DNA of 64,000 nucleotides from Favolaschia claudopus (lineage: Eukaryota; Basidiomycota; Agaricomycetes; Agaricales; Mycenaceae): NCBI GenBank assembly GCA_037176885.1, contig JAWWNJ010000118.1, forward strand, positions 717,796 through 781,795. The letters run 5' to 3'. Positions within the stretch are counted from its first letter, which is position 1. The number at the start of each line of letters is the position of its first letter. Position numbers and translations under genes: made by a program. This document shows, one piece after another, positions 10,240 to 22,549 of this stretch. Below the pieces are notes generated by a model. It was not told the origin of the DNA. It was given only the letters and a program-made list of their open reading frames with translations, and ran no database searches.

Positions 10240-11300
10240 CGCAATGATTCGTCCCGAAGTACCACCAAGCTAGCCAGCTATCCCGACGCCTTATTTCTTA
10301 TCAACCTCCATGGAAAAGGTATAAAACAGGATATATTTCAAGTACTGGACAATACAGTTGCAGTACTACTAGTATCATAATCTTACCTTCAAAATCTCGC
10401 CACCGTCACGATCAGCCGTACTTTAATAGCTTGCGTGGCTCGGAAACACACTACGGAGAATGAAAAAGAGGTCGAGAAGGGAAGCAACTCAGCGGGTTAG
10501 ACAGATCACTGAATGCTCTGTCGTCATCAAAGAGCTAAATTACCACGACAGGGAAAGAGCACATTAATGAGCTGCAATGCACTCTCGCAGTATCACTCAC
10601 AATAATACCCTGCCCAACCACTTCATGCCGGCTCATCCTTCGCCACCCCTTAATCCTTTGAGAGTCTTGCGCACTGCAGAGAGATCTAGCTCGGTACGGC
10701 GGTGTGGATTGATCCTAGAGGGCGGTGACGTAGGGAAGGAGGCGTGGTCCGTTACAGCAGAGTGTGTTGGCGAGAGTGGCGGCGGTGGCGGCGCTCTACA
10801 ATGGTGACTTGGAGGGAGGTCATGGTGGGGGGAGACAAGAGGCGTCGTGCGCGGCCGCAGCATATGTGTGCTGCGGATGTGGAGCAATGCTGTAAGTGAC
10901 GTCATTGACTCGGCAGCTCGGCTGCAGGACTTGAACAAAAATTTGCTGGTTTTTCGAGGCCGAAATTCGTGATGTTTCGTCGTGAATGCAGGTTCAAGAT
11001 TTTTATGTCACTTTTTGAAAGGGAATTATATGCATTATCCTGTAATGTGGTCCCACAGTTGAATATGAGTGCGGTATCACACCTTGTAACTTTTAGAACT
11101 TTTGGAGCATCATGAAACCAGTCTTGAAATTCATGACGTGTATTCTCAAGAGGCGAGCGATCTCTGGATCACCCAATACTTCCCACGACCCACCCACCCC
11201 AGAAAAGGAAATGATCATCAGTTGCAATCACCGCGCCACTCGACGCGCTCACCCTCTCCCTCTTGCTCATACGCACTCGTAAACACGGCTAGCACTTCTA
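10240..11300. other. No gene recognised
   Basis: Both strands lack recognisable domains. It includes a CATGAAA/TTGAAATTC motif pair near 11110-11138 that may belong to the neighbouring transposon end. Confidence 0.4.
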
Positions 11301-11305
11301 GACCT

Positions 11306-14300
11306 CTAGAACACTCTGCAAACAGAATGGAATAATAACTCTGTACATCCTGCACATACAAATTCGTCTCATAACTCCGCGTTTTCTTCCACTTCCGAAT
11401 CGCACCAAGCATCTTTTTCAGCTGTTAATAATTCAAATAATGAGCTTCCCTGCGTCGAAACTGGAGACTGGCATGCAGGTACTCGTAAAGTTCTGTGCCC
11501 TCGATGCTCTGTATATGTCGGACATGGATACGATCCGGGGTCTCGGCCTATGGAAACCCATTGGAATAGTAGACGATGCAAAGACCGTGTCGGTGTGTAA
11601 CTTCTTGCCTTAATTAACGCGTTTAGATCTTCTGACGCGTCTCCAGTTGCGCTTAGCGCGTCAAATACGCGTCTTGCCTCACCTGACAAACCTATCCCCT
11701 TGGTCAACGCTGACAGTGCAGCCTCGGGTGTTCAATGTTCTGGGGCATACTTCCGCTGGGACGTTGGGCCAATCTTCAAAACATACCCCTTTATCATACA
11801 CGACGCGTCGTCGCAGCATCGGCCCCGCTATACCCTTCTGTCGGTTGATTCTGTCACATCAATCATTCGCGTACAATCTATTGAGTGCTCCGGGCGTCGC
11901 TTGCTGGCGGTTGTTGCGACGCCTGCCGGACAGTGGACTCCGCGGTAGAGGTTGTCGAAAAATGGGCTCAACAGTCATTCGGGAAGAAATCTATTGACCG
12001 ACTCAATCACGCTCAGCTAGAGGCAAAACTCAATGCCCTGTCTCGTCAACTGAAGGCGGAACAGGTCAAGGTTACTACTGTTTTCTCTATCTCGAAGATA
12101 GTCTCATATTATCACAGAAAAACAATTACTGGACATCTCTCAAAGCAGCTCGGAAACGAGAAACAGCCTTGACCGAGCTATTTGACTTGTTATCGGCAAA
12201 CAATGTTCCTGGCCTCCCGCGGTTGCTTTCCACAGCGAAGAAGGAGGGCTGGAGTACTCAGAAAACCACACAAAAGAGTCAGCTTGCCATCGAGGGCAAG
12301 TACCATGCCAGAAACTACACGGAGTTTGACAGAGATCTCGCGATCCTCATATATGAGCTTGGGGGTGGTGCAGCTCTACATGCGCTAAACAAAGCTCCGA
12401 CAATGCTCCCTTCACGTTTCACCATCGCAGAGGAGCGTCGTGCGCAGAATCTGCGGATTACAGTTGGCGATGTCAAGCTGTCTGACATGATGGAGAATAT
12501 AGAAATTTTATTCCGTGATGCTTCGGCTTCCGAGTTAGGGCCAGTTCTCCACACCATATCTCAGGACGAAATCTCTGGAGACGGGAGATTGTGCTATCTG
12601 GAAGAGACAGACGAAATAGCGGGACTGTGTGAGCATGCAAAGTCCCGGCTAAAGACGTTCCAGATGGGGACCGATTTGTCGTGCATTGAAGAGGTCGTAA
12701 CGGCTATTCGCGCCGGGGATATCCATGTCGGGAAGGAATACAGTGTCGCGGCCATTTCCAGACACGCGTCAACGGATTATGGCGCTAAGCCGATCCTGAT
12801 TATGCCGACATGCAAGAAAGGATCCTGGAGATCATCCGCAGAAATATTACAAAAACTTGTCCAGGCCTGGAAGCTGTCCCCTCACGGAGAGGCAAAACTC
12901 GGAAAATTGTCGACACTGGCATCAGATGGAGACGGAACACGGAGAGCTGCACTATACCTTGTGTGTATGCACAAGTTGCTCGGTCCAGATGACCCGTTGT
13001 ATGAATTCCTCCGCGACTTGCCGGGGCTGAATTTATACACTGGCGAAGGTGGGATCACAATGGACTTTGATCCTAAACATCTATTCAAACGTAAGCCGTC
13101 TGCGCTTACATCCTACGCATTTCAATTTGGCTAATGATTGCTACCTACAGGGCTTTGCACTCTACTGTGCTCGCTAGCCGGAATTCTTATCAACGATGTT
13201 GTTATAAACAAGACTCTTATTGCGCAATGGCTTGAAAAAATCCCAGGATATGATTGGTCCGATGAGGGGATTCACGCTCTGCTCAACCCAAAAGATGGTC
13301 AAGACGTAGGCCGTGCCATTCGGCTACTGTGTCTTGTTGCCGACTTGCGCAGCCTTGACGTCTCTGGTTTTACCCCTTCCGAGAAAATAACACACCGCGC
13401 ATTGAGTCTCCTGGGAGAGATGTTTGATGCCCTCGTCAATCCATTCATTATGCCGACACTCTCCCTCTCAGAACAAATGATTCAGCTTGTCAAGTTCGCC
13501 CACATGGCCTGTGCGCTTTTTGTGAAGCACGACGGCGATTTTTTTTCGCACCAACTCTACGGGGATCTTCAGTGTATGATCAAAAACATGATATTTAAAA
13601 TTGCACACTCCAAGGTCTTGAATCCGATGTTAAAAGTCTTCCTTTGCCTCCTGGGAGACGATGTCCTCGAGATACTCTTTGGAAGGTCGAGAATGATCGG
13701 CGGACATTCCCCCAACCACGATGTTGATGAATTACGCCGGCGCATCTGTTCCGCCCTTCGCGTTGACAAAATCTTCGAGAAGTATCCTCATTTGGAACGT
13801 CGAGCTCGGCGCCTTCGTCTGGTTCGGAACCGCGATGTAGATCACCTTTCTCCTCGGGAATGGGAAGGGGATCTTACGGCGGGCTCGTGCGACATTCATG
13901 CCTGCTACCACGCAGGAGTTGCTCAAGCAAGAGCAGTTCTCGCCAAGTATGGATGCGACATAGATTTTACTATCCGCTTCTCACAGGAAGGCTTTGATTT
14001 GATGCGGCCCAAGGGGGGCAAATATCCTGGGCTTTCTAAGGAGGTTGACCGGTCATTGGAGAACGTGTCCGCCGCTCTCGACTCGGAGACTGCCGGGCTT
14101 GAGTCGTCGGCCACAAATTTAGATGCCCAAATCCTCACCTTTGATGCCAATGCTGCTCTTGCGGCTGAACAAACTCTCCGCGCTGCACAGGAGGCCGCTG
14201 CACCGCCTGGTGGCCACAGTCTGTGGATTACTCTCAATGAGGACGGAAGTAAGAAAGCACATAAAAAAACAATCTTACGAACATTCATGGACCCCACATT

Positions 14301-15827
14301 CGACGTCAAGGATGGAAAGAGCCATGACCGGCTTCTCCGTGTTCGATACTTCTCAATTGGCGGAGATAGTTGGGATCGGACAGCTTCTACAACTTATTCC
14401 AAATCTGCAGCGAATGATCATTTGCTCAAGATTCACGGTCTCTTTGCAACCTTGATATGTTTTAACGCCTCGAAGGTGTCTCTCGCAATTCTTCAGTGTA
14501 CGGGTATCAAAATTACCAATACTCATCCCATTACTTACCTCGAGGCTGCCCCCTCCGCCGAGATCTCTCTCCCGGACAGCAAGTATGAAGTCTCCGGACA
14601 AATCCTATCCCTTGTCCCTTTTGACGAGTCCACCAATCCCTCGGTTGTAAACATCTCTTGGGCCTGGGTAACCGAATATGTTTCATTCGAGTCCACTAAA
14701 GCCAAGAAAGCAAGTGGGAGCGATACGTCGGCTCGCATGCGACATCTTAGCGTAACTTCGGATGGGCGCCTTGTTCTCCCTTTGATTTCCACCGATTCAA
14801 AACAAGCCACTCTGGAAGAGATTCTGAAAATACCGCCCACCAGTGACAAGGATTCCGAGAAGACATGGGTATTTTCCAACGCACAACTGGAATCACTTGG
14901 TGCTATACTATGTGACCGAGTTAAGGAGGAGGAAGTTCGTTTGAAGATCCCGACATTTGGCATGGTCAAAGAGGGCAGGTATCCATACGAGGCTACGATC
15001 ACAAATAGTGAGCCTCATTTTCCACCCGTTCCGACCAATACTGAGTCTCTGACCTTGTAGTAACGGCCGACATCGCACAGAAAATAACACATACTTTCCC
15101 TTCGATTGCAGCACCGGCTGCCAAAGACAGCCGCCGGCCGTGCTTGATCTGTGAAAAGAGCATTGCCGGCCCGGAACGACAGAACCATGTAGGAAAACAT
15201 ATTTTCTGTTCGCAACAGGGAATAAAGGAACCCAACATTCTCACAACGGTATAACTCACTGCAAGTCAGCAACAACGAGCTCATATATCATGATGACAGG
15301 TTGCCGCAAAGTATCCTTGTGGTTTTTGCGGCCAAGAAATGTCCACCTCGAAGTGCACTATCAGCATAGTCCGCGGTAAGGCAAGCTCTTCATGCGCAGA
15401 GCAATATCCGCTGCAGGTCAAGGCAGCTCTCAAGTCGAGCGCTGCTAAACCATGTACCAACGCGCCGTTGGTGTGCAATTTATGTTCCGAGACACACTGG
15501 AAGTACAATATGCTCCAGCATCTTCAAGAGCGCCACCCGACGTGGGATAAAACAATGGATACAAGCAGCCTCAGTGTTCTTCGCGCTAAATTGGCCATTT
15601 CACAGGAAGAAGAAAGCCGTTTGCGCCCACAATCTTCTCAGCCAGCAGCCAGCTCACAGGCGGATACAACTAGGAATAAGCGGAGTCTCGAGGATGTTGC
15701 TGTGACTCCTAGCCGTGCCCGGGTTCTCAAGGTCGCCCGCCCTTCGCGCGGGCTGCAGCAGAAAACAGTCGGCGCGACAAGTAACAGTGTCGTATCACAG
15801 GCTGAGGACATCGATGTTTTCACTTAG
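11306..15827 (+). CDS. P-element/THAP9-like DDE transposase, six exons, one apparent frameshift
   Basis: Exons, about 11306-11592, 11647-12064, 12118-13090, 13151-15007, 15112-15248 and 15300-15827, separated by GT-AG introns of 51-104 nt; the left start is uncertain. Product is roughly 1400 aa. In order: an N-terminal zinc-finger-like CPRC-X14-H-X3-H segment; CSGAYFRWDVGPIF; CDACRTVDSAVEVVEKW; TVGDVKLSDMMENIEILF; first putative catalytic Asp in LASDGDGTRR; second in DFDPKHLFKR (the DxxHLxKxxR signature of P/THAP9); then LEILFGRSRMIGGHSPN, matching the LExxFGxxRxxGG block of that superfamily and a candidate for the acidic third residue. The C-terminus has zinc-finger pairs: CLICEKSIAGPERQNHVGKH, YPCGFC, and CNLCSETHWKYNMLQHLQ. 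One frame change is needed near 11885-11905. The family looks repetitive in mushrooms but I know no established name. Zinc fingers probably bind element ends. Confidence 0.7.
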
Positions 15828-17850
15828 AGGGCAGGGGTACATAACGGGAGAAAAGAGATCCATTTGTGTACAAGAATTGTGGCGTGTAGAGGCGCAGTGG
15901 ACCGACAGAACGAGAAGAGGGTGAAGACGAAGCCAGAGAGGCTGCCCAAATGCGGAAACCGGAGTCCGCTCCGGTCGTTCCGCCAACGCATCGATCATTT
16001 CGCTTATTCAACATCAAATTGAACGATCCAGAGATCACTCGCCTCTTGTGTATTCTAACGAAACGTCAGGAATCTTGCATTTCAAGACGATGATCTTGAA
16101 TTTCATGACAAATACTTCTCACAGTGCTGATCAAGGCATCCTTTGATCGCGAGCTCAAGTCTCCCTTCGAGATAGGCTTCTCCATCGGAGCTCAGGTCAC
16201 CCATCTTGAGCCTGTTTTTGGATTCGTACGCAGGATGGCAACTTTTACGCAATAGTTTCGTTTCTGTTTGGTGTAACTAGTGTTTACTCCGAGGGGCTTT
16301 CTGAATATACCTCGGAGCTTCTGTTTTCGGTCCCATTGTTGACAAAGAAGCAGAGCCAAATCTTGTCAAAAGGGCTTCCATTGTTGCTTCCCATTGCTTA
16401 TGTGTCAACAATCCCCGTTTTATAAAAGGAATACACAGATCGAGACTGCGCCGATATCCTTTTCTTGCCACCATGAGTGCTAGGAGCGATTTCATAGAAG
16501 CTGCTTGGTCGCCTGTCAGTGCGGAGACTTACCGTACGCATCATTGAAAGACTTAAATTTGCGATGTAATACTAACATGCACATGCAGTCCCCGCCGAAC
16601 ATTGCTGTAGGAGTCCCATTGATTTTGAAGGCATAAGCTACAGCGCATCTATTTGACAGCTTGGACAGAGTTGTTACAGACTAATGACTATTCCTGGGGG
16701 ACTATTGACATGCCCTGCATGTCCAATACGATAGCGGACTCCGAGCCTGCATCGTCAGCCTCTAACTCAGACGCTTGGTCTTCAGTGGGAGGAAATTCGC
16801 AGGTCCCGGGTATGTAAATACATAATCCCAATCCACCCAACTTGTGCTGATTATTTACCACAGAGGACTGGCTTTTCAGATTGTTCTCGGAGCCTTTGCC
16901 AAGCTACGGCACTCGTGCCATTGAAGAAGCGACGCCGGTCTGTTATTCCAACCGTTCATCGCTCGCTGTTGCAGTTTGGAGGGGAAACATGGAATCGAAA
17001 TGCAGTAATTTGCAGCTGGATCTCACAACCAACATCAAACTTTGCGCCCCGTTGACACGTGGGCTATGGTATACACAACCTTTAAATTTGTCCTAACATT
17101 GCCACCGCTTACAGTATCCAGGGCATTGTTAGATCCTGAGGGCCCAACCTTCAGAAAACCGGCAATATGGACATGGCCATTCCTCCTGAAACTTGTCCTT
17201 TTGGACGAGCCCCTAAGCATCCAAGAAATCATTGCTGAGTTCTCCAAGAGGTTCACGTGGTGCAGAGGGTCGGACTGGGCTTGGAAGGTGCGGCGATTGT
17301 TTCAGCGAAGCCTCTGAATTTGCGCCAAAAGTCAAGAACTGCAGAAGTCTATTCGTAGCTGTCTCACTCGAAAATCGTGCTTTGTGAGCATCCAGAGACG
17401 TTGCGCGGTAGGAAGGGCAGGTAAATGGGAATGGCGACCAGAGTCATAGAGCTCTCCAGTTCCATGTTACAACACGGCTTGTATTAATTGAAGCTACAAC
17501 GGCTTCTCCTGAATGACCACACTATTCTTCTGTCATTCTTGGCTGCTTCGAGCTCTATCTGGTTGACTGAGTACTCCTCTAGTGTTGACTGCCTCCAAAA
17601 TACGGCAACCCGTCAGGCCAGGCTAAGGTACCTATTCAGTCGTCTATTTGTGGGGTCATGTCCTGATCACCTATCTATTTATGGGTCCGCGTTGAAGAGT
17701 TCCAAATAAGTAGATCTTGTTTCAAATTGTGAGCAGGTTCACTGTGTGTGATACACACATATTTTCTTGCTGAATAGTACTTACGCGGCCCGTGGCCATT
17801 ACTTTACTCAAATATCTTTTATCTCAAATCTTACTTATCTCACATCTCTG
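15828..17850. other. No gene recognised; motif pair near 16063-16105
   Basis: CGTCAGGAATCTTGCATTTC-AAGAC (16063-16087) is close to the inverse of GTCTTGAAATTCATGACG at 11121-11138. CTTGAATTTCATGACA follows at 16095. Otherwise no supported ORF or repeat. Confidence 0.4.
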
Positions 17851-17852
17851 TA

Positions 17853-18286
17853 TGGTGCGGTTAACTTAGTGACCACCAAAGTTGCCCTACTCTCAAATCC
17901 ACAGGAGCCAAAAACGTTGCTGGGATGTACCTCGCCGGTCACAACATGCCCCCCAAACGGAACAAAAACGGCAAATTTTGTGTGCCAGGATTCTCAAAAT
18001 ATTCCATGTTTGGTGCTGGAGTTCATTATTTGGATACTCGCGAGAGTACATGAAGACGTGAACAAGCCTGTGTGCACCCATGTGGTGGTTATGTGGCAGG
18101 GAGTCCCAATTTGGTCGACTGAGTATTGAATTACTCCCCCATTTTTGCACCAAATATTAATTGGTCTTGGGAAAAGTTTCCTCTCACTGAACAGAGCGTT
18201 TTTACAAGAGGAATAGAAAATCAGGGTTTTTTTGGGTGAGGAGTAACGGTTGTCAGCAATTGGTGGTGACTAAGTTAACCGCACCA
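17853..18286. mobile_element. TA-MITE family C, copy 1 (434 bp)
   Basis: Inverted ends start TGGTGCGGTTAACTTAGT and continue with CACCACCAA. TA flanks at 17851-17852 and 18287-18288. A 3' half of a second copy is at 37134-37324 and shares the AGTAACGGTTGTCA and GGTGGTGACTAAGT blocks. No transposase. Confidence 0.85.
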
Positions 18287-18289
18287 TAA

Positions 18290-20254
18290 GTAGATAGATT
18301 AGATGTACATTACATGATCTTCATCTTAGATTGCAAAGTAACTTATCATGATGTGTGAAGGCTGTCTCCCGAACGGCGAGCCACCGACCCGCGTTACCTG
18401 CTTGCTTGAGCATGCGTACAACTGCTCCACGGCCCCGGTGTTGCAGGGGTTCCTGTCCAGGATCACACGACCCCTCGCCGATGGGAGACAAGCGCAAGAG
18501 CAATTTGATGTTGGCGTGCGAAGTCAGTCATCGCTCACTGATCTCTAGCAACTCGCGGCGTATTGGCAGCGAGAACTGCGTCTGCGGCACACCGAGCTGA
18601 TAATGGAAGTTCAATGCATTTGCTGACCCTCAAGAGGATCGATTGCAGTTTTTTTTCGTTCCTTTGTATGAGGTCCTAATAATAGAATCATGACTGTCTG
18701 AATTTCTCATCAAAAGCACAGAGCCAGTTGGGCACTCAGACAACTCCTGAGCCCAATATCTACCCATTAGCAACCTCAGCGGACACCAGAACTCTGCAGA
18801 AAGAGCGATCCATTTGAGGCGGCGGTTGATGGCAACTGATGATCATTGCCTTTTCTGGGGGGGCGGGGCGGTTTTCCGCTCAAACTACTGGGTGTCCAAA
18901 AGGGGAAAAACGCGGAAAAATGCGAAAAAAGAAAGGGAAAAGGGAGAACTCAGGAGAGCTTCAATGTGAGTGCACAAAGAGACATAGAAGGATCAAACAA
19001 TTCTATCAAGGCTCAAATTTGGGGTAATTTATTTGAGTAGTAAGTACATCGTAACTTCACATTCTTGTCTACAAAACATCGAAAACCTTTGAGAACACAA
19101 GTACTAAATGCGGACAGCTGCTCTGTGTGCCCGAGCGGTGGCGAGAATGATGTGCTGGATGGTTCTCACGCAACGGGTTGCTCCGGTCAGAATCGGTGAA
19201 CCCTGACATCGTTAATGGGGCGCGGTTCCACAAAGTGCAAGGCATGGAGTAGGTGTAGCTGTTAGAAATTAGATACATGCTAGAAAAAGATGCGAAGGAA
19301 CACACCACATAGCTGCAATAGCAATGAGTCGCGCTCGGGAATGAAGAACAAATCAATCAATCAATATGGAGAGGTAGACTTATGCCGGATGTAGGCCCAG
19401 AGTGCCATAGAAAGGTCAAGAGAGTCGGTGGGATATATCTGATTGTCGTCCAAGAACATCCTGCAATCTTACTGCACCTGGAGGCTGAAAAAAATGAATC
19501 CACGAGAAATATTTTGAAAAAAAGGGCTGATTCCGCGCAGGAAAAATTGTTCTTTCAAGCCAGAGGTAGTTTGAGAAGCTTGAGACGTTTAAGAATTATA
19601 AATACATATTTTTGAGATTCCGCAGGCGCAGGAAGTACCCATTTCAGTCCAAGAGAGGCAAGGCAGAGTAGCTCTAGAAAATCAAAATTTCGGTGGTTTG
19701 ATGAGGTAGAAAGTGAGCTACAGTGCATCCAGACACAGTGTACATTCATGCAGAGGCGGTCGAGCAATTTACAAGCCAGAATTGTTGAGAGGTCGTGAAA
19801 ACAAGACGCAGACTGTTAAGTTGGCGGTGTGTGAATGTGGCTGTGAGACTTGACATGTTAAGTGGAATGCTGCAAGCTCGTGCTAAGGGAGGGAGGAAAA
19901 AGGATGGTATATTTCTGATTGCGGTGAGGGTGATGTGACCTCGCAGCGAGCGCTCTCGGGCCGGAACCCAGGAAGACAAGGCAGCCCGAGGGAGGAGGGG
20001 TTGCCGGGACAGCCAACTGTCGAGCAATGGAGTCCAGCGGCCCTGTCAGAGTCCTCCGGTTTCTCAACCTGAGCGCTGTATGTTCAATTTTTGTTCTCGC
20101 TCCGCAGGACCTGAAATGTGATATAGCAGCCAGTATCACCGTCGAAGTGACTGTGTACTCAACAGAGAACACCGGAAAAAAGAAGAAACCCGCTGCAGCG
20201 AAGATGACGACAAGTCTCTTGTACTGCCGTCCGATATTCCCGCTGAGCAGTAAC
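18290..20254. other. No gene recognised
   Basis: Short open frames only, no motif on either strand, no terminal repeats seen. Confidence 0.4.
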
Positions 20255-20297
20255 CATATGAAGTTTGATTAAACAATCCCTGTCTCGACAGCAAATT
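20255..20297 (+). repeat. Left arm of a 2.3-kb inverted repeat pair
   Basis: About 41 bp, starting CATATGAAGTTTGATTAAAC, is the reverse complement (two mismatches) of 22499-22539. Both arms read LLSRQGLF-(N/K)-QTSY in the appropriate strand, so they may be two pieces of one coding repeat rather than terminal repeats. Confidence 0.6.
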
Positions 20298-20299
20298 GC

Positions 20300-22498
20300 A
20301 ATTGCGGGAGGCTGCGATCAAAGAATGGGGCATTAGCTTCGTAAGTATGCAGCCGAAGGGAAAGGACTTCACCTAATGCACACAGCAGAAAGGAATCAAG
20401 CGGCAAACTGACAGTAGCAAGTCAGTGCGTGAGGGGCCAAATGAGTGGACGCGACGTACAGTAGTACGGACATATGAGTGACCGAGAGCAGACAGGGTGG
20501 ACAGCAGAAGAGGAAGGGAGAAGGTGACTGCAGAGAGGAGGCGCTGTGGCCGGTACTTGGTCACTCGTGACTATGGGGACAGGTCAGTGTCAAGTCCGGG
20601 GACAGAACCAGCGCGTACCACTTGATGCGTCGACGAGCGAGCTCCATGGACCATACAGGGGTGAAGGGAGCTGTGGAGGGCGCAGTGAGTTCGGTGCATC
20701 AGCATGAAGAAGGTTGTATGAGACGGAGCGGGTGACGAATGGGAGAGGACGAGAGCTGACGAGTTCGGCGGGTGGTGGGGGAAAGAAAAGAGCGGCGTGA
20801 CGATTGTGACACAACAAGAAATTTCCCATAGGCACGTGTCTTCGGTAAACCCTCCGCCGCGGAGTTTGCCATGCTGGTGCCACGCTGTCACGACTTGGGT
20901 GTTTTAAATTTGCTGTCAGTGTCTACGAGTCAATCCTCTCTCGAATCCGAACTTCTGCTGAATAGTTGCCAGTTTAAACCTGAGATTTTGCTCTTGTTAT
21001 TGTCGTTTTACTCTACTTAAATGATTATGGTGGACTCATTCGATTTTCTTAGAGTTCATGCCGTGATTTGCCGGGTCGGGTCCGCGTCGCGACCCTACTA
21101 GTACTTAGACCCGAATCTTTAGCCTCAAGCCGCCCCCGAGACAAAATTGCGTAAGTAAAAAAGACCCAGAGAACTGGATATACAGAGATATACACTTACG
21201 ATAAGTAATCATATATGGCACAGAAAGAAAAGTAGGGTAAAGACGCGACTTACGCGAGAATGGTGGCCTCAAAGACGAAAGCTCGTGACCGCGTGGTGGC
21301 GAGCCGGCGCAGTCGGGGCTCGGCAGATGTTAACTGGTGACACGTGTCCATGAGAATTTGTTTGTTGGTGTCACAATGTCACATCGCCTCTCTTTCTTCC
21401 CCACCATGTCGTCCTCTGTCGTCCTTCCCACTCGTCGTTCACCCCCGCCTCAAACCGCCATTTGCATACCCTGAGAGGATGCAACTTGTAACATAACGCT
21501 GTCACCCAACTTTTCAGCGCCTCGGAACAGACGTTTGTCGATATCTGGTGCGCAATCCCGTCGACGTCGACACCACCAAATTTGTCTTTGACTCGCATTC
21601 AGCGGCGCGAGCTGTGTGGTACACCGCAACGTATGCTTGCTCCCCTCGCCTGAACTATGCTTCCCGCTCATCTTCTCAATCATGTCTCCAGTGCCCGCAT
21701 GTCGTCCGCCGTGGCCGTGTGCCGCCCTCACCATTACTTAGTTATTGGGGCGGGATTCGTTGCGTGGGTCACCATAGTAAGCCACAACCTATTCTTATCT
21801 TCGCTTCTGATCCTTGCTTCGCCCTTTCCCGACCACCTTTGCTGTCTTCGATGTCCTGGGGTATTGCACGTGCAGATGAGCCGGTCATGAACGTACGTTC
21901 TTCCATTGTATATTGAAACTGCTCTCCTGCCGCTTGGAATCAGGAATCTGAGCTTCGAAACTCTGTTGCGGGACATCCCCGTGCATTATACCTGAGATGT
22001 GGGAGATTTATGTGCGGGTGTGGTGTTTCTGTTCGTTCTGTCCCATACTGACGCCCTTCATGTATTCTGCCCAGAATCTCGCGCAATACCACAGATATGT
22101 AGGTCGGCCGCCCAAGATGGTAAGCATCTTGCCTCTCCCATTTCCACATGTCCGCCCTGTTTCGCATCGCCATACCACTCCTCGTCGATGGCTAACATTG
22201 TTCGAGCTTCTCTGCTTTTGTCCTCTTTCTTCTCTGACCATCTTCCAAGTTTGTTTGAACCCCTCTGCTGTTCTGTTAATCGGTCGGATTAGCACTGATT
22301 AATCCTGTTCTGTTAATCTGTAGATCAATGTATTCGGTATATTACGCTCAATATAATTGATTGATGAACACCGATTTGAACGGTTTTGTTCAACACTGTT
22401 CAAAAGTCGTGTTTAATCCTCGTTAAACAGGTTCAAGCTTGGCAGGGCTGCCCGGTGCGCCGCCTACTGGCTGTTTAAGTAAACGATGGCTTAACCTG
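20300..22498. other. No gene recognised between inverted arms
   Basis: About 2.2 kb bracketed by the inverted arms. Open frames here have no recognisable domains. It may be an unclassified element. Confidence 0.35.
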
Positions 22499-22539
22499 AT
22501 TTGCTGTCGAGACAGGGATTGTTTAAGCAAACTTCATAT
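22499..22539 (-). repeat. Right arm of the inverted repeat pair
   Basis: Matches 20255-20297 in inverse orientation. It abuts the truncated start of gypsy II RT. Confidence 0.6.
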
Positions 22540-22549
22540 AGATTCTTGC

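Noticed and set aside
17767..18129. 120-codon plus frame
   Set aside because: It lies inside and across the edge of a TA-MITE and has no motif.
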